NCBI RefSeq assembly: GCF_001722335.1
Contig: NZ_MIHA01000023.1
Span: 1 to 64,000, forward strand
Source of the DNA: Mycolicibacterium flavescens
GTDB taxonomy: Bacteria; Actinomycetota; Actinomycetes; Mycobacteriales; Mycobacteriaceae
DNA: 64,000 bases
Direction: 5' to 3'
Part shown: one piece after another, positions 29,260 to 37,614 of the stretch
How positions within the stretch are numbered: position 1 is the stretch's first letter
Layout: each line of letters starts with the position of its first letter
Notes under the pieces: generated by a model
Database searches by the model: none
Seen by the model: only the letters and a program-made list of their open reading frames with translations
Told to the model about the DNA's origin: nothing
Program-made: the position numbers and the translations under genes

Positions 29260-29679
29260 TCACGACCCGAAGCCAATAGGGCTCTTCAGTAGCTCGTGCT
29301 CGATACCGACGAGGTCTGCGAAGAAGCCGACCGCGCCGAGCAGCCACAGCGTGCCGACCACCACCGCGGCGGTGAACGCCGCCCCGAGCAGCTGCACCCA
29401 CAGGCCCTGCTGTTTGAACCAGTCCATCGCCTTGTCGTAGCGCTCGCGCACGTATCCCAGCAGGCGCCGGGCCCAGTCGAACTCGGTGGCCAGAATGCCG
29501 AGTCCGATGAAGACGATCGCCCAGCCGGGCCCGGGGTACGGGATGGCCAGGATCCCGGCGGTCAGCACGACCACCCCGACGAACCCGACGGCGAGGCGGT
29601 AGCCGAGTTCCAGGCGGGGACGTTCACGCAGCTGGTCGCGCCAGCGGGCCCACCGCCGTTTGAGGTCGGTCAGGTTCAC
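29260..29679 (-). CDS. TIGR02611-type small membrane protein
   Basis: A 139-residue protein with a pair of tight hydrophobic helices (GYRLAVGFVGVVVLTAGILAIPYPGPGWAIVFIGLGILATEF), the PGPGW turn typical of the PGPGW/TIGR02611 membrane family, and a third helix near residues 100-122. Function unknown. The GTG at 29679 overlaps the upstream thioesterase stop by 4 nt. Confidence 0.75.
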   Translation of the reverse strand: MNLTDLKRRWARWRDQLRERPRLELGYRLAVGFVGVVVLTAGILAIPYPGPGWAIVFIGLGILATEFDWARRLLGYVRERYDKAMDWFKQQGLWVQLLGAAFTAAVVVGTLWLLGAVGFFADLVGIEHELLKSPIGFGS

Positions 29680-30293
29680 GGCTGGCCCGGCTTGAGTTTG
29701 ACGAACAGCGCATGCGCCTCGGCGACGGTCACGTCGTCGTCGAACACCCGCCCGGACACGAAGATCTTGCGGCCCTCGATGCGGTCGATGCCGGCGTCGA
29801 CGCGGTACTCGGTCTCGATGCGCGCGATGCTGCGGTAGTCGACGTGCAGGAACGCGGTGCGTTGCGCGCCGCTGCCGCTGAGTTTGAACGCGGTGTACCC
29901 CAGCAGCGCGTCGAACAGCTGCGCGACGGCCCCGCCGTGCGCGGCGCCGTTGCGCCCGAGGTGGAACCGCCGGAACCGGGCGGTGCCGACGACCCGCTGC
30001 TCCGCGGTGATGTCGACGTCGAGCGGGATCGACAGCAGGTTTCCGCGCCCGGGCAGGTCGACCCGCCGCCCTGACGGCGACGACCACTCGTCGGCTTCGT
30101 AGGGCGCCAGCAGCTGCGACACCTTGTCCACGAGGTCGGCCGCCTCGGTGATCACGTGGTCGGGGGCGTTGGCGGCGCGGGCGTGGTCCTGCAGCGTGCG
30201 GATCGCGTCGATGAACCGGCCGTAGTCGGGTCCACCCTGGTCCGTGGGGTCGGGCGGGTTGAATCCGCCGCCGGGATGCGCGTCGCTTGCCAC
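29676..30293 (-). CDS. PaaI-family hotdog thioesterase
   Basis: A 205-residue protein. An N-terminal helical region (about 1-85) precedes a single hotdog domain with FHLGRNGAAHGGAVAQLFDALLGYTAF, the helix carrying the usual His-Gly-Gly of PaaI-like acyl-CoA thioesterases, then FLHVDYRSIARIETEYRVDAGI and strands to the end. Likely hydrolyses a short-chain or aromatic acyl-CoA. GTG start. Confidence 0.8.
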   Translation of the reverse strand: MASDAHPGGGFNPPDPTDQGGPDYGRFIDAIRTLQDHARAANAPDHVITEAADLVDKVSQLLAPYEADEWSSPSGRRVDLPGRGNLLSIPLDVDITAEQRVVGTARFRRFHLGRNGAAHGGAVAQLFDALLGYTAFKLSGSGAQRTAFLHVDYRSIARIETEYRVDAGIDRIEGRKIFVSGRVFDDDVTVAEAHALFVKLKPGQP

Positions 30294-30314
30294 CCGAACA
30301 CCGTATTGCCTACC

Positions 30315-31181
30315 TCACCGGCTGGCTGATCCGGCTTTGCTCAGGGTGTCGAACTCGGCGTCGGACAGCTCGATGTCGGCGGCGGCGATGTTCTCCTCGA
30401 GGTGGGCCACCTTCGAGGTGCCCGGGATCGGCAGCATGACCGCGGACCGCTTCAGCAGCCATGCCAGCGCCAGCTGAGAGGCGGTGGCGCCGTGGTCGGC
30501 GGCGATGCGCTGCAGCGGTCCGTCCGGCGCGGCCAGCGGCCCGGCCGCCAGGGGGAAGTACGGGATGAAGCCGATGCCGTGGGCCTCGCAGGCTTCGAGC
30601 ACAGGTTCGGCCGTGCGTGTGGTGATGTTGTACATGTTCTGCACCGACACGATCGGGGCGACCTTCTGCGCGGCCTCGAGCTGCTCGACGGTGACCTCCG
30701 AGAGACCGATGTGGCGGATCTTGCCTTCCTGCTGCAGCTTGAGCAGCTCGCCGATCTGATCCTCGGCGGGGAACTTCGCGTCGATGCGGTGCAGCTGGAA
30801 CAGGTCGATGGTCTCGGTGTCGAGGCGGCGCAGGCTCATCTCGCACTCCTGGCGCAGGTATTCGGGGAACCCGAGCGGCGCCCATCCGTCGGGTCCGGTG
30901 CGCAGCAGGCCCGCCTTGGTCGCGATGACGACGCCGTCGTACGGGTGCAGCGCCTCGCGGATCAGTTCCTCCGAGACGTAGGGCCCGTAGGAATTGGCGG
31001 TGTCGATGAAGTCGACCCCGAGCTCGGCGGCGCGGCGCAGCACGCGCACGCACTCGTCGCGGTCGCGCGGCGGACCCCACACGCCCGGCCCGGTCAGCCG
31101 CATCGATCCGTAGCCGAGGCGGTGGACCGTCAGGTCGCCGAGGGTGTAGGTGCCGGATGCGTGCGCGGTTGGGGTGGTCAT
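30315..31181 (-). CDS. Aldo/keto reductase
   Basis: A 288-residue NADPH-dependent oxidoreductase with a TIM barrel. The catalytic tetrad is visible: D60 (FIDTANSYGP), Y65, K89 (IATKAG) and H131 (LFQLHRID). Cofactor segments SQLALAWLLKRS and IPGTSKVAHLEENIAA are present. It reduces aldehydes or ketones; the substrate is unknown. Divergent from the DUF1990 gene with 37 nt between the starts. Confidence 0.9.
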   Translation of the reverse strand: MTTPTAHASGTYTLGDLTVHRLGYGSMRLTGPGVWGPPRDRDECVRVLRRAAELGVDFIDTANSYGPYVSEELIREALHPYDGVVIATKAGLLRTGPDGWAPLGFPEYLRQECEMSLRRLDTETIDLFQLHRIDAKFPAEDQIGELLKLQQEGKIRHIGLSEVTVEQLEAAQKVAPIVSVQNMYNITTRTAEPVLEACEAHGIGFIPYFPLAAGPLAAPDGPLQRIAADHGATASQLALAWLLKRSAVMLPIPGTSKVAHLEENIAAADIELSDAEFDTLSKAGSASR

Positions 31182-31218
31182 TTCACCGACCGTACGCCGG
31201 GAATGCCATCGTTTTCCT

Positions 31219-31716
31219 GTGAGACTGAGCGATCTTGCCGCGCTGCCGCTGACCTATCCGGAGGTCGGCGCGACCGCCGGTGAGCTGCCCTCCGGCTATC
31301 ACCACGTGCACAAGAGCGCGGTCATCGGCCGGGGTCGTGCCCGCTTCGAGGAGGCCGCCGCGGCGGGCCTGCGGTGGGGCATGCTGCGCGGGGCGGGGGT
31401 GCGGGTGGAGCCGACGACGCCGGTCGCCGAGGTCGGCGCGGAGGTGATCGTGCGACTCGGGCCGATCCCGGCACCGTGTCGCGTGGTCTACGTCGTCGAC
31501 GAACCCCACCGCCGGGGCTTCGCCTACGGCACGCTGCCCGGGCACGCCGAGTCGGGCGAGGAGTTGTTCCTAGTGGTCCACGACCCGGTCACCGACGAGG
31601 TGTCGGCGGTGGTCACCGCCTTCTCGCGGCACGCCACCTGGTGGAGCCGGCTGGGCGCCCCGGTGACCTCACTGGTGCAGCGGGTGGTCACCGACCGCTA
31701 CCTGGCCGCGCTCTGA
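31219..31716 (+). CDS. DUF1990 family protein
   Basis: A 165-residue protein. Segments GYHHVHKSAVIGRGRARFEEA, LRWGMLRGAGVRVEP and RRGFAYGTLPGHAESGEELF are typical of DUF1990, a family of unknown role with a START/SRPBCC-like fold predicted. The GTG at 31219 is used; the frame runs upstream into the aldo/keto reductase region without family sequence. Stands alone. Confidence 0.8.
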   Translation: MRLSDLAALPLTYPEVGATAGELPSGYHHVHKSAVIGRGRARFEEAAAAGLRWGMLRGAGVRVEPTTPVAEVGAEVIVRLGPIPAPCRVVYVVDEPHRRGFAYGTLPGHAESGEELFLVVHDPVTDEVSAVVTAFSRHATWWSRLGAPVTSLVQRVVTDRYLAAL

Positions 31717-31808
31717 GGCGCCGGATACCTCGAAGTACGGTGCCGATCCGGTGCCTGACATCCAGGCTCAGCGCGTAATCTTGGGCGACTGAGCGAAGGA
31801 TTTTCTCA

Positions 31809-32525
31809 ATGGTGATGGCGAAGGAACCCGACGAGCGCGAGCACACCCATCTGCGCATCGCAGAGCTCGTGCGCGGGCTGTACAACCGCACCGACGCCGA
31901 CACCGTGATCGCGGAATTGGCCGAGCATGCGGCGGTCGAGATCCCCGGCGCGCAGTACGCCGGGGTGACGGTGACCCGTAAGTCGCGCCTCGTCGAAACG
32001 CCGGCGGCCAGCCACCCGTATCCGATGCTGCTCGACAAGATCCAGCAACGCCACCAGGAAGGCCCGTGCCTGACCGCGGCGTGGGAGGAGAAGGTCGTCT
32101 ACGTCGCGGATCTGGTGTCCGACGACCGCTTCCCGCGCTATCGCGAGGATGCGCTGGCCGAGACTCCGATCCGGTCGATCATGGCGTTTCAGCTGTTCAT
32201 GGATGGCGAGGCGATGGGCGCGCTCAACGTCTATTCCGAACAACCGCACGCGTTCACCGACGAGTCGCGGATCATCGGCCAGGTGTTCGCGGCGCATTCG
32301 TCGGTGGCGTGGAACGCCGCGCGCCGCGACGAGCAGTTCAAGCGGGCGCTGGCCAGCCGCGACATCATCGGGCAGGCCAAGGGCATGATCATGGAACGCT
32401 ACGGCGTCGACGCGGTCCAGGCGTTCGAGTTGCTGCGCAAGTTGTCCCAGGATTCCAACGTCCCGTTGACCACCGTGGCGACGGATCTGGTCGAGAAGTC
32501 ACACGTACCGGACAGCCGTAACTAG
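31809..32525 (+). CDS. GAF-ANTAR domain regulator
   Basis: A 238-residue sensor-antiterminator. A GAF domain (about 25-165; YAGVTVTRKSRLVETPAAS, EGPCLTAAWEEKVVYVADL, SIMAFQLFMDGEAMGALNVYS) is joined to an ANTAR RNA-binding domain (about 178-232; ALASRDIIGQAKGMIMERYGVDAVQAFELLRKLSQ). ANTAR proteins bind paired hexaloop hairpins in leader RNAs and prevent termination; the GAF ligand is unknown. ATG 31809 has GAAGGA upstream. Its TAG stop lies in the CTAG at the left edge of the second small inverted-repeat element. Confidence 0.88.
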   Translation: MVMAKEPDEREHTHLRIAELVRGLYNRTDADTVIAELAEHAAVEIPGAQYAGVTVTRKSRLVETPAASHPYPMLLDKIQQRHQEGPCLTAAWEEKVVYVADLVSDDRFPRYREDALAETPIRSIMAFQLFMDGEAMGALNVYSEQPHAFTDESRIIGQVFAAHSSVAWNAARRDEQFKRALASRDIIGQAKGMIMERYGVDAVQAFELLRKLSQDSNVPLTTVATDLVEKSHVPDSRN

Positions 32526-32709
32526 TGTCCTGAGTCGAAAGTTCAGACACAGCAGTGCGCGGGATTCGGACCGGCCACATGGTGTCGACGTTCTTCGAGA
32601 TCTGCACGAGGGCTGTGAAACCGCGCTGGTAACGACCCTCATGCAGATCTCGCGGCCCAAATGACCCATGACGATGCACTGCACCCGATTCAACGACTCA
32701 GGACACTAG
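32522..32709. mobile_element. MITE-like element, copy 2 (188 bp with CTAG flanks)
   Basis: Same length and organisation as the copy at 4066-4253, with 4 substitutions in 188 bases. Both ends here are exact: CTAGTGTCCTGAGTCG at the left and its reverse complement at the right. It lies between two convergent genes. The left CTAG supplies TAG to the GAF-ANTAR gene and the right CTAG supplies TAG to the minus-strand hydrolase. If the element is removed with one CTAG, the two genes would end in the same four bases. Confidence 0.88.
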
Positions 32710-33458
32710 CTCGTCAGGCCGAGCGTTGCGGTGAGCCAGGCCAGCACCGGCGGAGCCACCTCGTCGACCGCGGACGCCGCGATGATCCAGTGCGGCAGCC
32801 GCGGGTGCACCTGGTGTTCGGCCTGGTAGGTCGCCGCGAGGCGACGCGACATCCACTGCGCGACATTGCGATCCTCGCCCGCGCTGACACAGAGCACCGG
32901 GCACGTGACGGCGCGGGCGTCGACGCGCGTCGACGCCGCTCCCATCGACATCTCGCGGAACACCCGGCCGGAGTCGCGGACCAGCCGCGGAAGCAGCTCA
33001 TCCTGTTCGGCTCGGGTCAACGTGCTCAGCGGCACCTCGCGCAGCGTCCGCTCCGAGGGACGAAAAGGCTTGCCCGCAAGGATTTTCGGCAGCAGCGGAA
33101 ACAGATGCGGCAGTGGGCGCAGCTGCGGCCACAGGACTCCGGGCGGGATCGACGCCAGCAGCACCGCTGCGCGTGGGGTGCGTGCTGCGGCGAGCTTCTG
33201 CGTGAGCAACCCGCCCATGCTGTGCCCGATGACGATCGGCGCGGTGTCGAGCCGGTCGAACGCGGCGCGGGCCACCTCGAAGCAGTCCTCGATCCCGGTG
33301 CGCGCCAGCACATCATCGTCGGTCGGCTCGCGCCCCGGCAGTGCGGGCGCGTGGCACTCGAAGCCCGCGTTCTCGAAAAACGCCGTCCACGGCGTCAGCA
33401 GTGACGGCGAACCGAACACTCCGTGCAGGAACAGAACGGGAGGTTTGGTTCCGTCCAC
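32706..33458 (-). CDS. Alpha/beta hydrolase
   Basis: A 250-residue cytoplasmic serine hydrolase: oxyanion loop LFLHGVFGSPS, nucleophile elbow VIGHSMGGLL, acid in SAGEDRNVAQW and a late histidine in RLPHWIIAASA. Substrate unknown; the size and elbow resemble esterases and thioester-cleaving enzymes. GTG start at 33458. Its stop codon is formed by the CTAG at the right edge of the small mobile element. Confidence 0.8.
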   Translation of the reverse strand: MDGTKPPVLFLHGVFGSPSLLTPWTAFFENAGFECHAPALPGREPTDDDVLARTGIEDCFEVARAAFDRLDTAPIVIGHSMGGLLTQKLAAARTPRAAVLLASIPPGVLWPQLRPLPHLFPLLPKILAGKPFRPSERTLREVPLSTLTRAEQDELLPRLVRDSGRVFREMSMGAASTRVDARAVTCPVLCVSAGEDRNVAQWMSRRLAATYQAEHQVHPRLPHWIIAASAVDEVAPPVLAWLTATLGLTS

Positions 33459-33515
33459 CTGGTTCGCGTCCTTCCGCTCGAGCGTGGGCGCAACCTTAGC
33501 GACTCGCGGCGCTGC

Positions 33516-34391
33516 TCACCGCGAGATCACGCGAGGAACCTCGGGGTTCTCAGGTTCCACCCGCGGGCGCGGCACTTCGACGCTGTTCTCCTGCACGATG
33601 ACCGGATCGCCGACCTTGACGGTGTTGAAGTACCACTCGGCGTCCTCGGGGCTCAGCGAGATGCAGCCGTGGCTGACGTTCTCGTAGCCCAGCGCGTTGA
33701 CCGCCCACGGTGCCGAGTGCACGAAGATGCCCCGCTTGGTGATCCGCACGGCCCATTCCACGTCGAGCAGATAGCCGTCGTCGGCGCTGACCGGGATACC
33801 CACGCTGCTCGAATCCATCAGTACGTCACGCTCTTTGGCCAACACGCTGTAGGTGCCCACCGGGGTCGGGTACTCGGGCCTGCCCATCGACGCCGGGAAC
33901 ACGCCGGGCTTACCGAAGTGCGGCCGGTGGTGCGGGGCGGGCAGGATCGGCGGTGGACCGGCGTCGACGCCGTCGATCGTGACCGTGAACGTGTGGTCGC
34001 TGATGTTGGCGACCCCGACGACCGCGGGTCCGGTCGCGATGTTGGTCTTCACACCGCCCACCGACAGCGCAATCGTGCTGTGGGCAGGCCAGAATCGGTC
34101 CGGCAGCCACTGGACGGTCTGCGCGTCGAGCCATTCGAAGCGACCGCTCATGGCCGGCAGCGACGAGATGTTCAGAGCCTGTTGCGCCAGTTCGCGGTCC
34201 ACGACCGGCGCGCCGAACGTCACGACGATCGGGTGCGCGACACCGACGACGTGACCCTGCGACGGCGCAATCGACGTGATGGCCTGCCTCAGCGTCGGAA
34301 CGACCGCGGCCACGCTTTCTTCAGCCGGCCCGGCCACCACGCCGGTCGTAATGACCACCGCGGAAAGAACACACCGAACAACCCCACGCAA
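33516..34391 (-). CDS. L,D-transpeptidase (YkuD)
   Basis: A 291-residue exported enzyme that makes 3-3 cross-links in peptidoglycan. A signal-like N terminus (residues 1-29) is followed by an immunoglobulin-like domain (about 40-130; IVVTFGAPVVDRELAQQAL) and the YkuD domain (about 135-275), with the catalytic set GIFVHSAPWAVNALG (H225) and NVSHGCISLSPEDAEWYF (H241, C243). Mycobacteria carry several paralogues (LdtA-E); this is a short one with a single Ig-like domain, and the exact orthologue is not assigned. The start is a TTG at 34391 with AAGGGAG upstream but widely spaced. Confidence 0.88.
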   Translation of the reverse strand: MRGVVRCVLSAVVITTGVVAGPAEESVAAVVPTLRQAITSIAPSQGHVVGVAHPIVVTFGAPVVDRELAQQALNISSLPAMSGRFEWLDAQTVQWLPDRFWPAHSTIALSVGGVKTNIATGPAVVGVANISDHTFTVTIDGVDAGPPPILPAPHHRPHFGKPGVFPASMGRPEYPTPVGTYSVLAKERDVLMDSSSVGIPVSADDGYLLDVEWAVRITKRGIFVHSAPWAVNALGYENVSHGCISLSPEDAEWYFNTVKVGDPVIVQENSVEVPRPRVEPENPEVPRVISR

Positions 34392-34626
34392 TCTCGTTCG
34401 CTCCCTTGAAATTACAATGATGTCAATAATGTTATGGGAGCGACGGTCGTTTGCACCCGCGCCCGGGCATCCAATTCGATCAAGGATCCGTCACGGTTCG
34501 GCCACGACGAGCCTGAGGCTACTACGAGACGAATTTTGTTGCCAAGGAATGGATTTGGCCCGACGACGAGTGTCCTCGTCGCCGGGCCAACCCGGATGGA
34601 ATTATCCTCAGCGCACCGCCTGCCCG

Positions 34627-35070
34627 CTAGACGTGGGGTCCGGGCGCAATCGGCTGACCCGCAACCGGCGCTCCCGGCGCGGGCGGGACCACGGGGTCAC
34701 CCTTGCCGGCCGCCGCGCCGCCCATCGTCGTCAACGGAGCGCCGACCACCGGCGCGCCGGCCGCGGGCACGATCGGGACGACGGGCACGGGTGGCGCCAG
34801 CGGGGGCACCACCGGCGGCGGGGCCACGGGCGGCACCACGGGCGGAGGCGCGACCGGCGGCGGGCCGGGGAACGCCATCGGCGCACCACCGGCCATGTCG
34901 GTGAGCGGCGCGCACACCGCGCCGACCGGGGCGCCGGCGGGTGCATCCCCGGACGCCGTCTCGACACACTCGTAGCCACCCGCCAACGCGGCCGGGCTCA
35001 ACGCCATGGTTACCGCACACAGCCCAGCCCCGACAGCTGCTGCGATGTTGACTCGTCTCAAGGCCGTCAT
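34627..35070 (-). CDS. Secreted Pro/Val/Ala-rich protein
   Basis: A 147-residue product with a signal peptide (about residues 1-30; RRVNIAAAVGAGLCAVTMALSPAALA) and two cysteines early in the mature part (GYECVETAS, GAVCAPLTD). The rest is low complexity, with repeated PPPVVPP/VAPP blocks. No enzyme motif is visible; a structural or surface role is possible. ATG 35070 is used; the frame allows a start six codons earlier. Two leader hairpins lie 40-80 nt upstream. Confidence 0.65.
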   Translation of the reverse strand: MTALRRVNIAAAVGAGLCAVTMALSPAALAGGYECVETASGDAPAGAPVGAVCAPLTDMAGGAPMAFPGPPPVAPPPVVPPVAPPPVVPPLAPPVPVVPIVPAAGAPVVGAPLTTMGGAAAGKGDPVVPPAPGAPVAGQPIAPGPHV

Positions 35071-35449
35071 CGACGTCGATCCCTTCATTCACGCTGTAGA
35101 ACATTCCGGCCGCGGGCCTTCGCGCCCGCGGAGAGGCCGTGTTTAGACGGCCGCGTTAATATCAGCAGCCGATCCTCGACGACGCACCACGGCGCACCGC
35201 TCCGTTTCCAAAAGGTGACCGGTTCGGCATGGTAGAGCGTCATTTCGATGCGGTTCCCGACCGAAGGCCACTGCTCAATATCAGGGATCGAACCTGTTCG
35301 CGCGGGGGTGGTTGCCGAACCGTTGCCGAGGAGTGCCCCGCCCGTCACCGACGGCGTCCTTTGAATTCAACGGGCCGCGACGTTTCGGTGCTCCTGACCA
35401 CGGGCATCTCTGTCGCGACAGATCAGGACAAGTCAGAGGTTGGTATGTG
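35071..35449. other. 379-nt gap with two hairpins
   Basis: No gene was found. On the strand of the secreted-protein gene its upstream region holds two short perfect stem-loops: 35110-35117 with 35124-35131 (8 bp, 6-nt loop) and 35135-35140 with 35147-35152 (6 bp, loop GTTTAG). They could shape the 5' leader of that mRNA. The rest presumably contains the divergent promoters of this gene and of the holin-like gene; no promoter boxes were identified with confidence. Confidence 0.4.
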
Positions 35450-35851
35450 ATGACGGTGCAACCGAGACCTACCGCGGACGCGTCGATCGGCGAGTTGATG
35501 AGTCAGTTGTCGACGCAGACCTCACGGTTAGTGCGTGACGAGATGCGGTTGGCGCAGAAGGAATTTCAAGAATCGGCCAAACATGCGGGCATCGGCGCCG
35601 GGCTGTTCAGCGTCGCGGGCCTGCTCGCGTTCTTCGGCGCGGCGACGCTGATCGCCGCGGCGGTGGCGGCGCTGGCGCTGGTGCTCGACGTGTGGGCGGC
35701 CGCGCTGATCGTCGCGGCGGCGCTGTTCGTGGTGGCGGGAATCGCCGCGCTGGTCGGGCGCAAGCAGGCGCAGGAGGTCACGCCGGCCGCGCCGCGAACG
35801 GTCGAGACCGTCAAGGCCGACATCCAGGAACTGAAGGACGCCCGCTCATGA
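35450..35851 (+). CDS. Phage-holin-superfamily (Actinobacterial holin-X type) membrane protein
   Basis: A 133-residue protein: a helical N-terminal segment (SIGELMSQLSTQTSRLVRDEMRLAQKEFQES), two long adjacent transmembrane helices (about 48-72 and 78-103, Ala/Val/Leu-rich) and a charged C-terminal helix. This matches the chromosomal holin-X/DUF1469-type family, usually found next to DUF3618 genes, as here. The name holin is historical; no lysis role is implied. ATG 35450 with AGAGG upstream. Confidence 0.82.
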   Translation: MTVQPRPTADASIGELMSQLSTQTSRLVRDEMRLAQKEFQESAKHAGIGAGLFSVAGLLAFFGAATLIAAAVAALALVLDVWAAALIVAAALFVVAGIAALVGRKQAQEVTPAAPRTVETVKADIQELKDARS

Positions 35852-36180
35852 CCGCACCCAACCCGCGCCCCGAGCCCGGCCCGGACGCCGGCAAGGACGA
35901 CATCGAGGCCGACATCGAACAGACCCGCGCCGAACTCGGGGAGACGGTCGAGGCGCTGCAGGCCAAGCTCGACGTCAAGGAGCGCGCCAAGGAGAAGGTC
36001 GACGAGACCAAGGAGGCCGCCAAGGACAAGGCCGCCGAGGCCAGGGAGCGCGTCGTGCAGACAGCCGACGCGGTCCGGCACACGGCGACCGACAATCCCG
36101 AGAAATCGGTCCCGGTGGCGGCGATCGCACTGGCCGCGGCGCTGGCGGTGGGTTTCCTGATTTGGCGGCGACGCCGCTGA
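35848..36180 (+). CDS. DUF3618 family protein
   Basis: A 110-residue protein: KDDIEADIEQTRAELGETVEALQAKLDVKERAKEK is the DUF3618 signature, continuing as a long charged helix (residues 20-85, likely coiled coil), then one C-terminal membrane helix (VAAIALAAALAVGFLIW) and basic residues. It overlaps the holin-X gene by 4 nt; the two-gene pair is widespread in Actinobacteria and probably acts at the membrane, though no function is established. Confidence 0.85.
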   Translation: MTAPNPRPEPGPDAGKDDIEADIEQTRAELGETVEALQAKLDVKERAKEKVDETKEAAKDKAAEARERVVQTADAVRHTATDNPEKSVPVAAIALAAALAVGFLIWRRRR

Positions 36181-37148
36181 CGGCCGTCGGCGGCACACCG
36201 CCGCGACCGGGCAGCAAGGTCTCGGTGGTGGGCATGGGGTCGGTGGGTACCGCGATCGCCTACGCGTGCCTGATCCGCGGGTCGGCGGGATCGCTGGCCC
36301 TGTATGACACCAACGCGGCGAAGGTGCGGGCCGAGGTGCTGGACCTGACCCACGGCAGCCAGTTCGTCCCGCACTGTCCGGTCGTCGGTTCCGACGACAT
36401 CGCGGTCACCGCGGACTCGGCGTTGATCGTCGTCACCGCCGGGGCCAAGCAGCACCCCGGGCAGAGCCGGCTCGATCTGGCGACCGCGAATGTGGCGATG
36501 GCGCAACAACTTACACCGAAGCTGCTCGAGCACTCCCCCGATGCGGTGATCGTGTTCGTCACGAATCCGGTGGACGTGGTGACCTACGCGGCGGTGAAGG
36601 CGGTGCAACCGGCGCACGGGCGGATCTTCGGGTCGGGCACACTGCTCGACTCCTCTCGATTCCGCGTGATGATCGCCGAGCGGGCGCAGGTGGCCGTCGG
36701 CAATGTGCACGCGTTCATCGTCGGTGAGCACGGCGACTCGGAGATCCCGCTGTGGTCGACGGTGTCGATCGGCGGGGTTTCGGCCGCCGAGTACCGCATC
36801 GACGGCGTACCGGTCTTCGCGCCGGGCGTGCGCGAGGAGATCACCGCCGCGGTGGTCAACGCCGCCTACGAGATCATCGCCGGCAAGGGCGCGACGAACC
36901 TGGCGATCGGGCTGGCGACCGCGCGCATCATCGAGGCCGTGCTCCAGGATCAGCACCGGGTGCTGCCGGTGTCGACGGTGCAGGACGGTGCCCACGGCCT
37001 GGTCGATGTGGCGCTGTCGCTGCCGACGGTCATCGGGCGGTCGGGCGCCTCGCGGACGTTGGAGGTGGCGATGGCGCCGGACGAGTGGCAGGGGTTGCGA
37101 CGATCGGCTCAGACGTTGACGGGTGTCCAGCGGTCGCTGGGGCTGTGA
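36162..37148 (+). CDS. ldh: L-lactate dehydrogenase
   Basis: About 328 residues. The NAD-binding VVGMGSVGTAIA, substrate-specificity loop TAGAKQHPGQSRLDL (Q97 favours lactate over malate; R103 catalytic), VTNPVDVVTY, LLDSSRFR (substrate Arg166) and the catalytic histidine in GEHGDSEIPLWS (H190) are all present. It interconverts pyruvate and lactate with NAD. The start is uncertain: the TTG at 36162 overlaps the DUF3618 gene by 19 nt, and an internal GTG at about residue 22-23 would cut into the NAD motif. A fermentative-type enzyme is less usual in mycobacteria, which generally use flavin-linked lactate oxidation. Confidence 0.88.
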   Translation: MAATPLTAVGGTPPRPGSKVSVVGMGSVGTAIAYACLIRGSAGSLALYDTNAAKVRAEVLDLTHGSQFVPHCPVVGSDDIAVTADSALIVVTAGAKQHPGQSRLDLATANVAMAQQLTPKLLEHSPDAVIVFVTNPVDVVTYAAVKAVQPAHGRIFGSGTLLDSSRFRVMIAERAQVAVGNVHAFIVGEHGDSEIPLWSTVSIGGVSAAEYRIDGVPVFAPGVREEITAAVVNAAYEIIAGKGATNLAIGLATARIIEAVLQDQHRVLPVSTVQDGAHGLVDVALSLPTVIGRSGASRTLEVAMAPDEWQGLRRSAQTLTGVQRSLGL

Positions 37149-37160
37149 GCGTCGTGTCCG

Positions 37161-37484
37161 TCAAATCAGACCCGACACCCGCAGCGTCGCGGCGAGGTCG
37201 AGGATGTGCAGGAGCCCGAGGAGTGTCAGCACCGCACCGGCGACAACCAACCAGGTTCCGCCCGACGGCGGCGCCGAGGGCCGATGGTCATCGGACGGCG
37301 CATCCGGGTTCAGGAGGCGGCGGTCGTCGTCGCGGTTCCAGCGAGCGCGGGCGAGCCGACGGCGGACACCGACCACGATGAACGCCACCCCGGCGGAGGT
37401 GAACAGCGCTGCGCGAACTGCCGGGCCGGTCCACTCAGCGGTGCCGCCCTGGGCCAGCTGGACCGCCAGGTGAGTCGTCGTCAT
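37161..37484 (-). CDS. Hypothetical two-helix membrane protein
   Basis: A 107-residue product with hydrophobic segments near 20-38 (AVRAALFTSAGVAFIVVGV) and 75-96 (TWLVVAGAVLTLLGLLHILDL), separated by a basic then Pro-rich loop. The ATG at 37484 has a weak GACGGAA upstream. Convergent with ldh (12 nt between stops) and just downstream of the tRNA-Val gene on the same strand. No family recognised. Confidence 0.5.
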   Translation of the reverse strand: MTTTHLAVQLAQGGTAEWTGPAVRAALFTSAGVAFIVVGVRRRLARARWNRDDDRRLLNPDAPSDDHRPSAPPSGGTWLVVAGAVLTLLGLLHILDLAATLRVSGLI

Positions 37485-37539
37485 TTCCGTCTTCGCCGCG
37501 TGACCTCGATGATCGAAGCACTCCGAGCAGGGCATTTGG

Positions 37540-37614
37540 TGGTGGTCCCGGCTGGGTTCGAACCAGCGACCTTCCGCGTGTGAGGCGGACGCTCTCCCAC
37601 TGAGCTACGAGACC
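37540..37614 (-). tRNA. tRNA-Val (anticodon CAC)
   Basis: The reverse complement folds into a full cloverleaf: acceptor GGTCTCG pairing with CGGGACC, D arm AGCTCAGTGGGAGAGC, anticodon stem-loop CCGCCTCACACGCGG with CAC, TΨC arm GGTTCGAACCC. The 3' CCA is encoded (37540-37542). Confidence 0.96.

Noticed and set aside
27342..29279. Open frame of 645 codons opposite thrS
   Set aside because: The real gene on the other strand has every ThrRS motif; the opposite frame has shadow composition and no ribosome site.
35450..35851. Phage holin indicating a prophage
   Set aside because: The holin-X/DUF3618 pair is a common chromosomal unit in Actinobacteria; no other phage structural or lysis genes are nearby.
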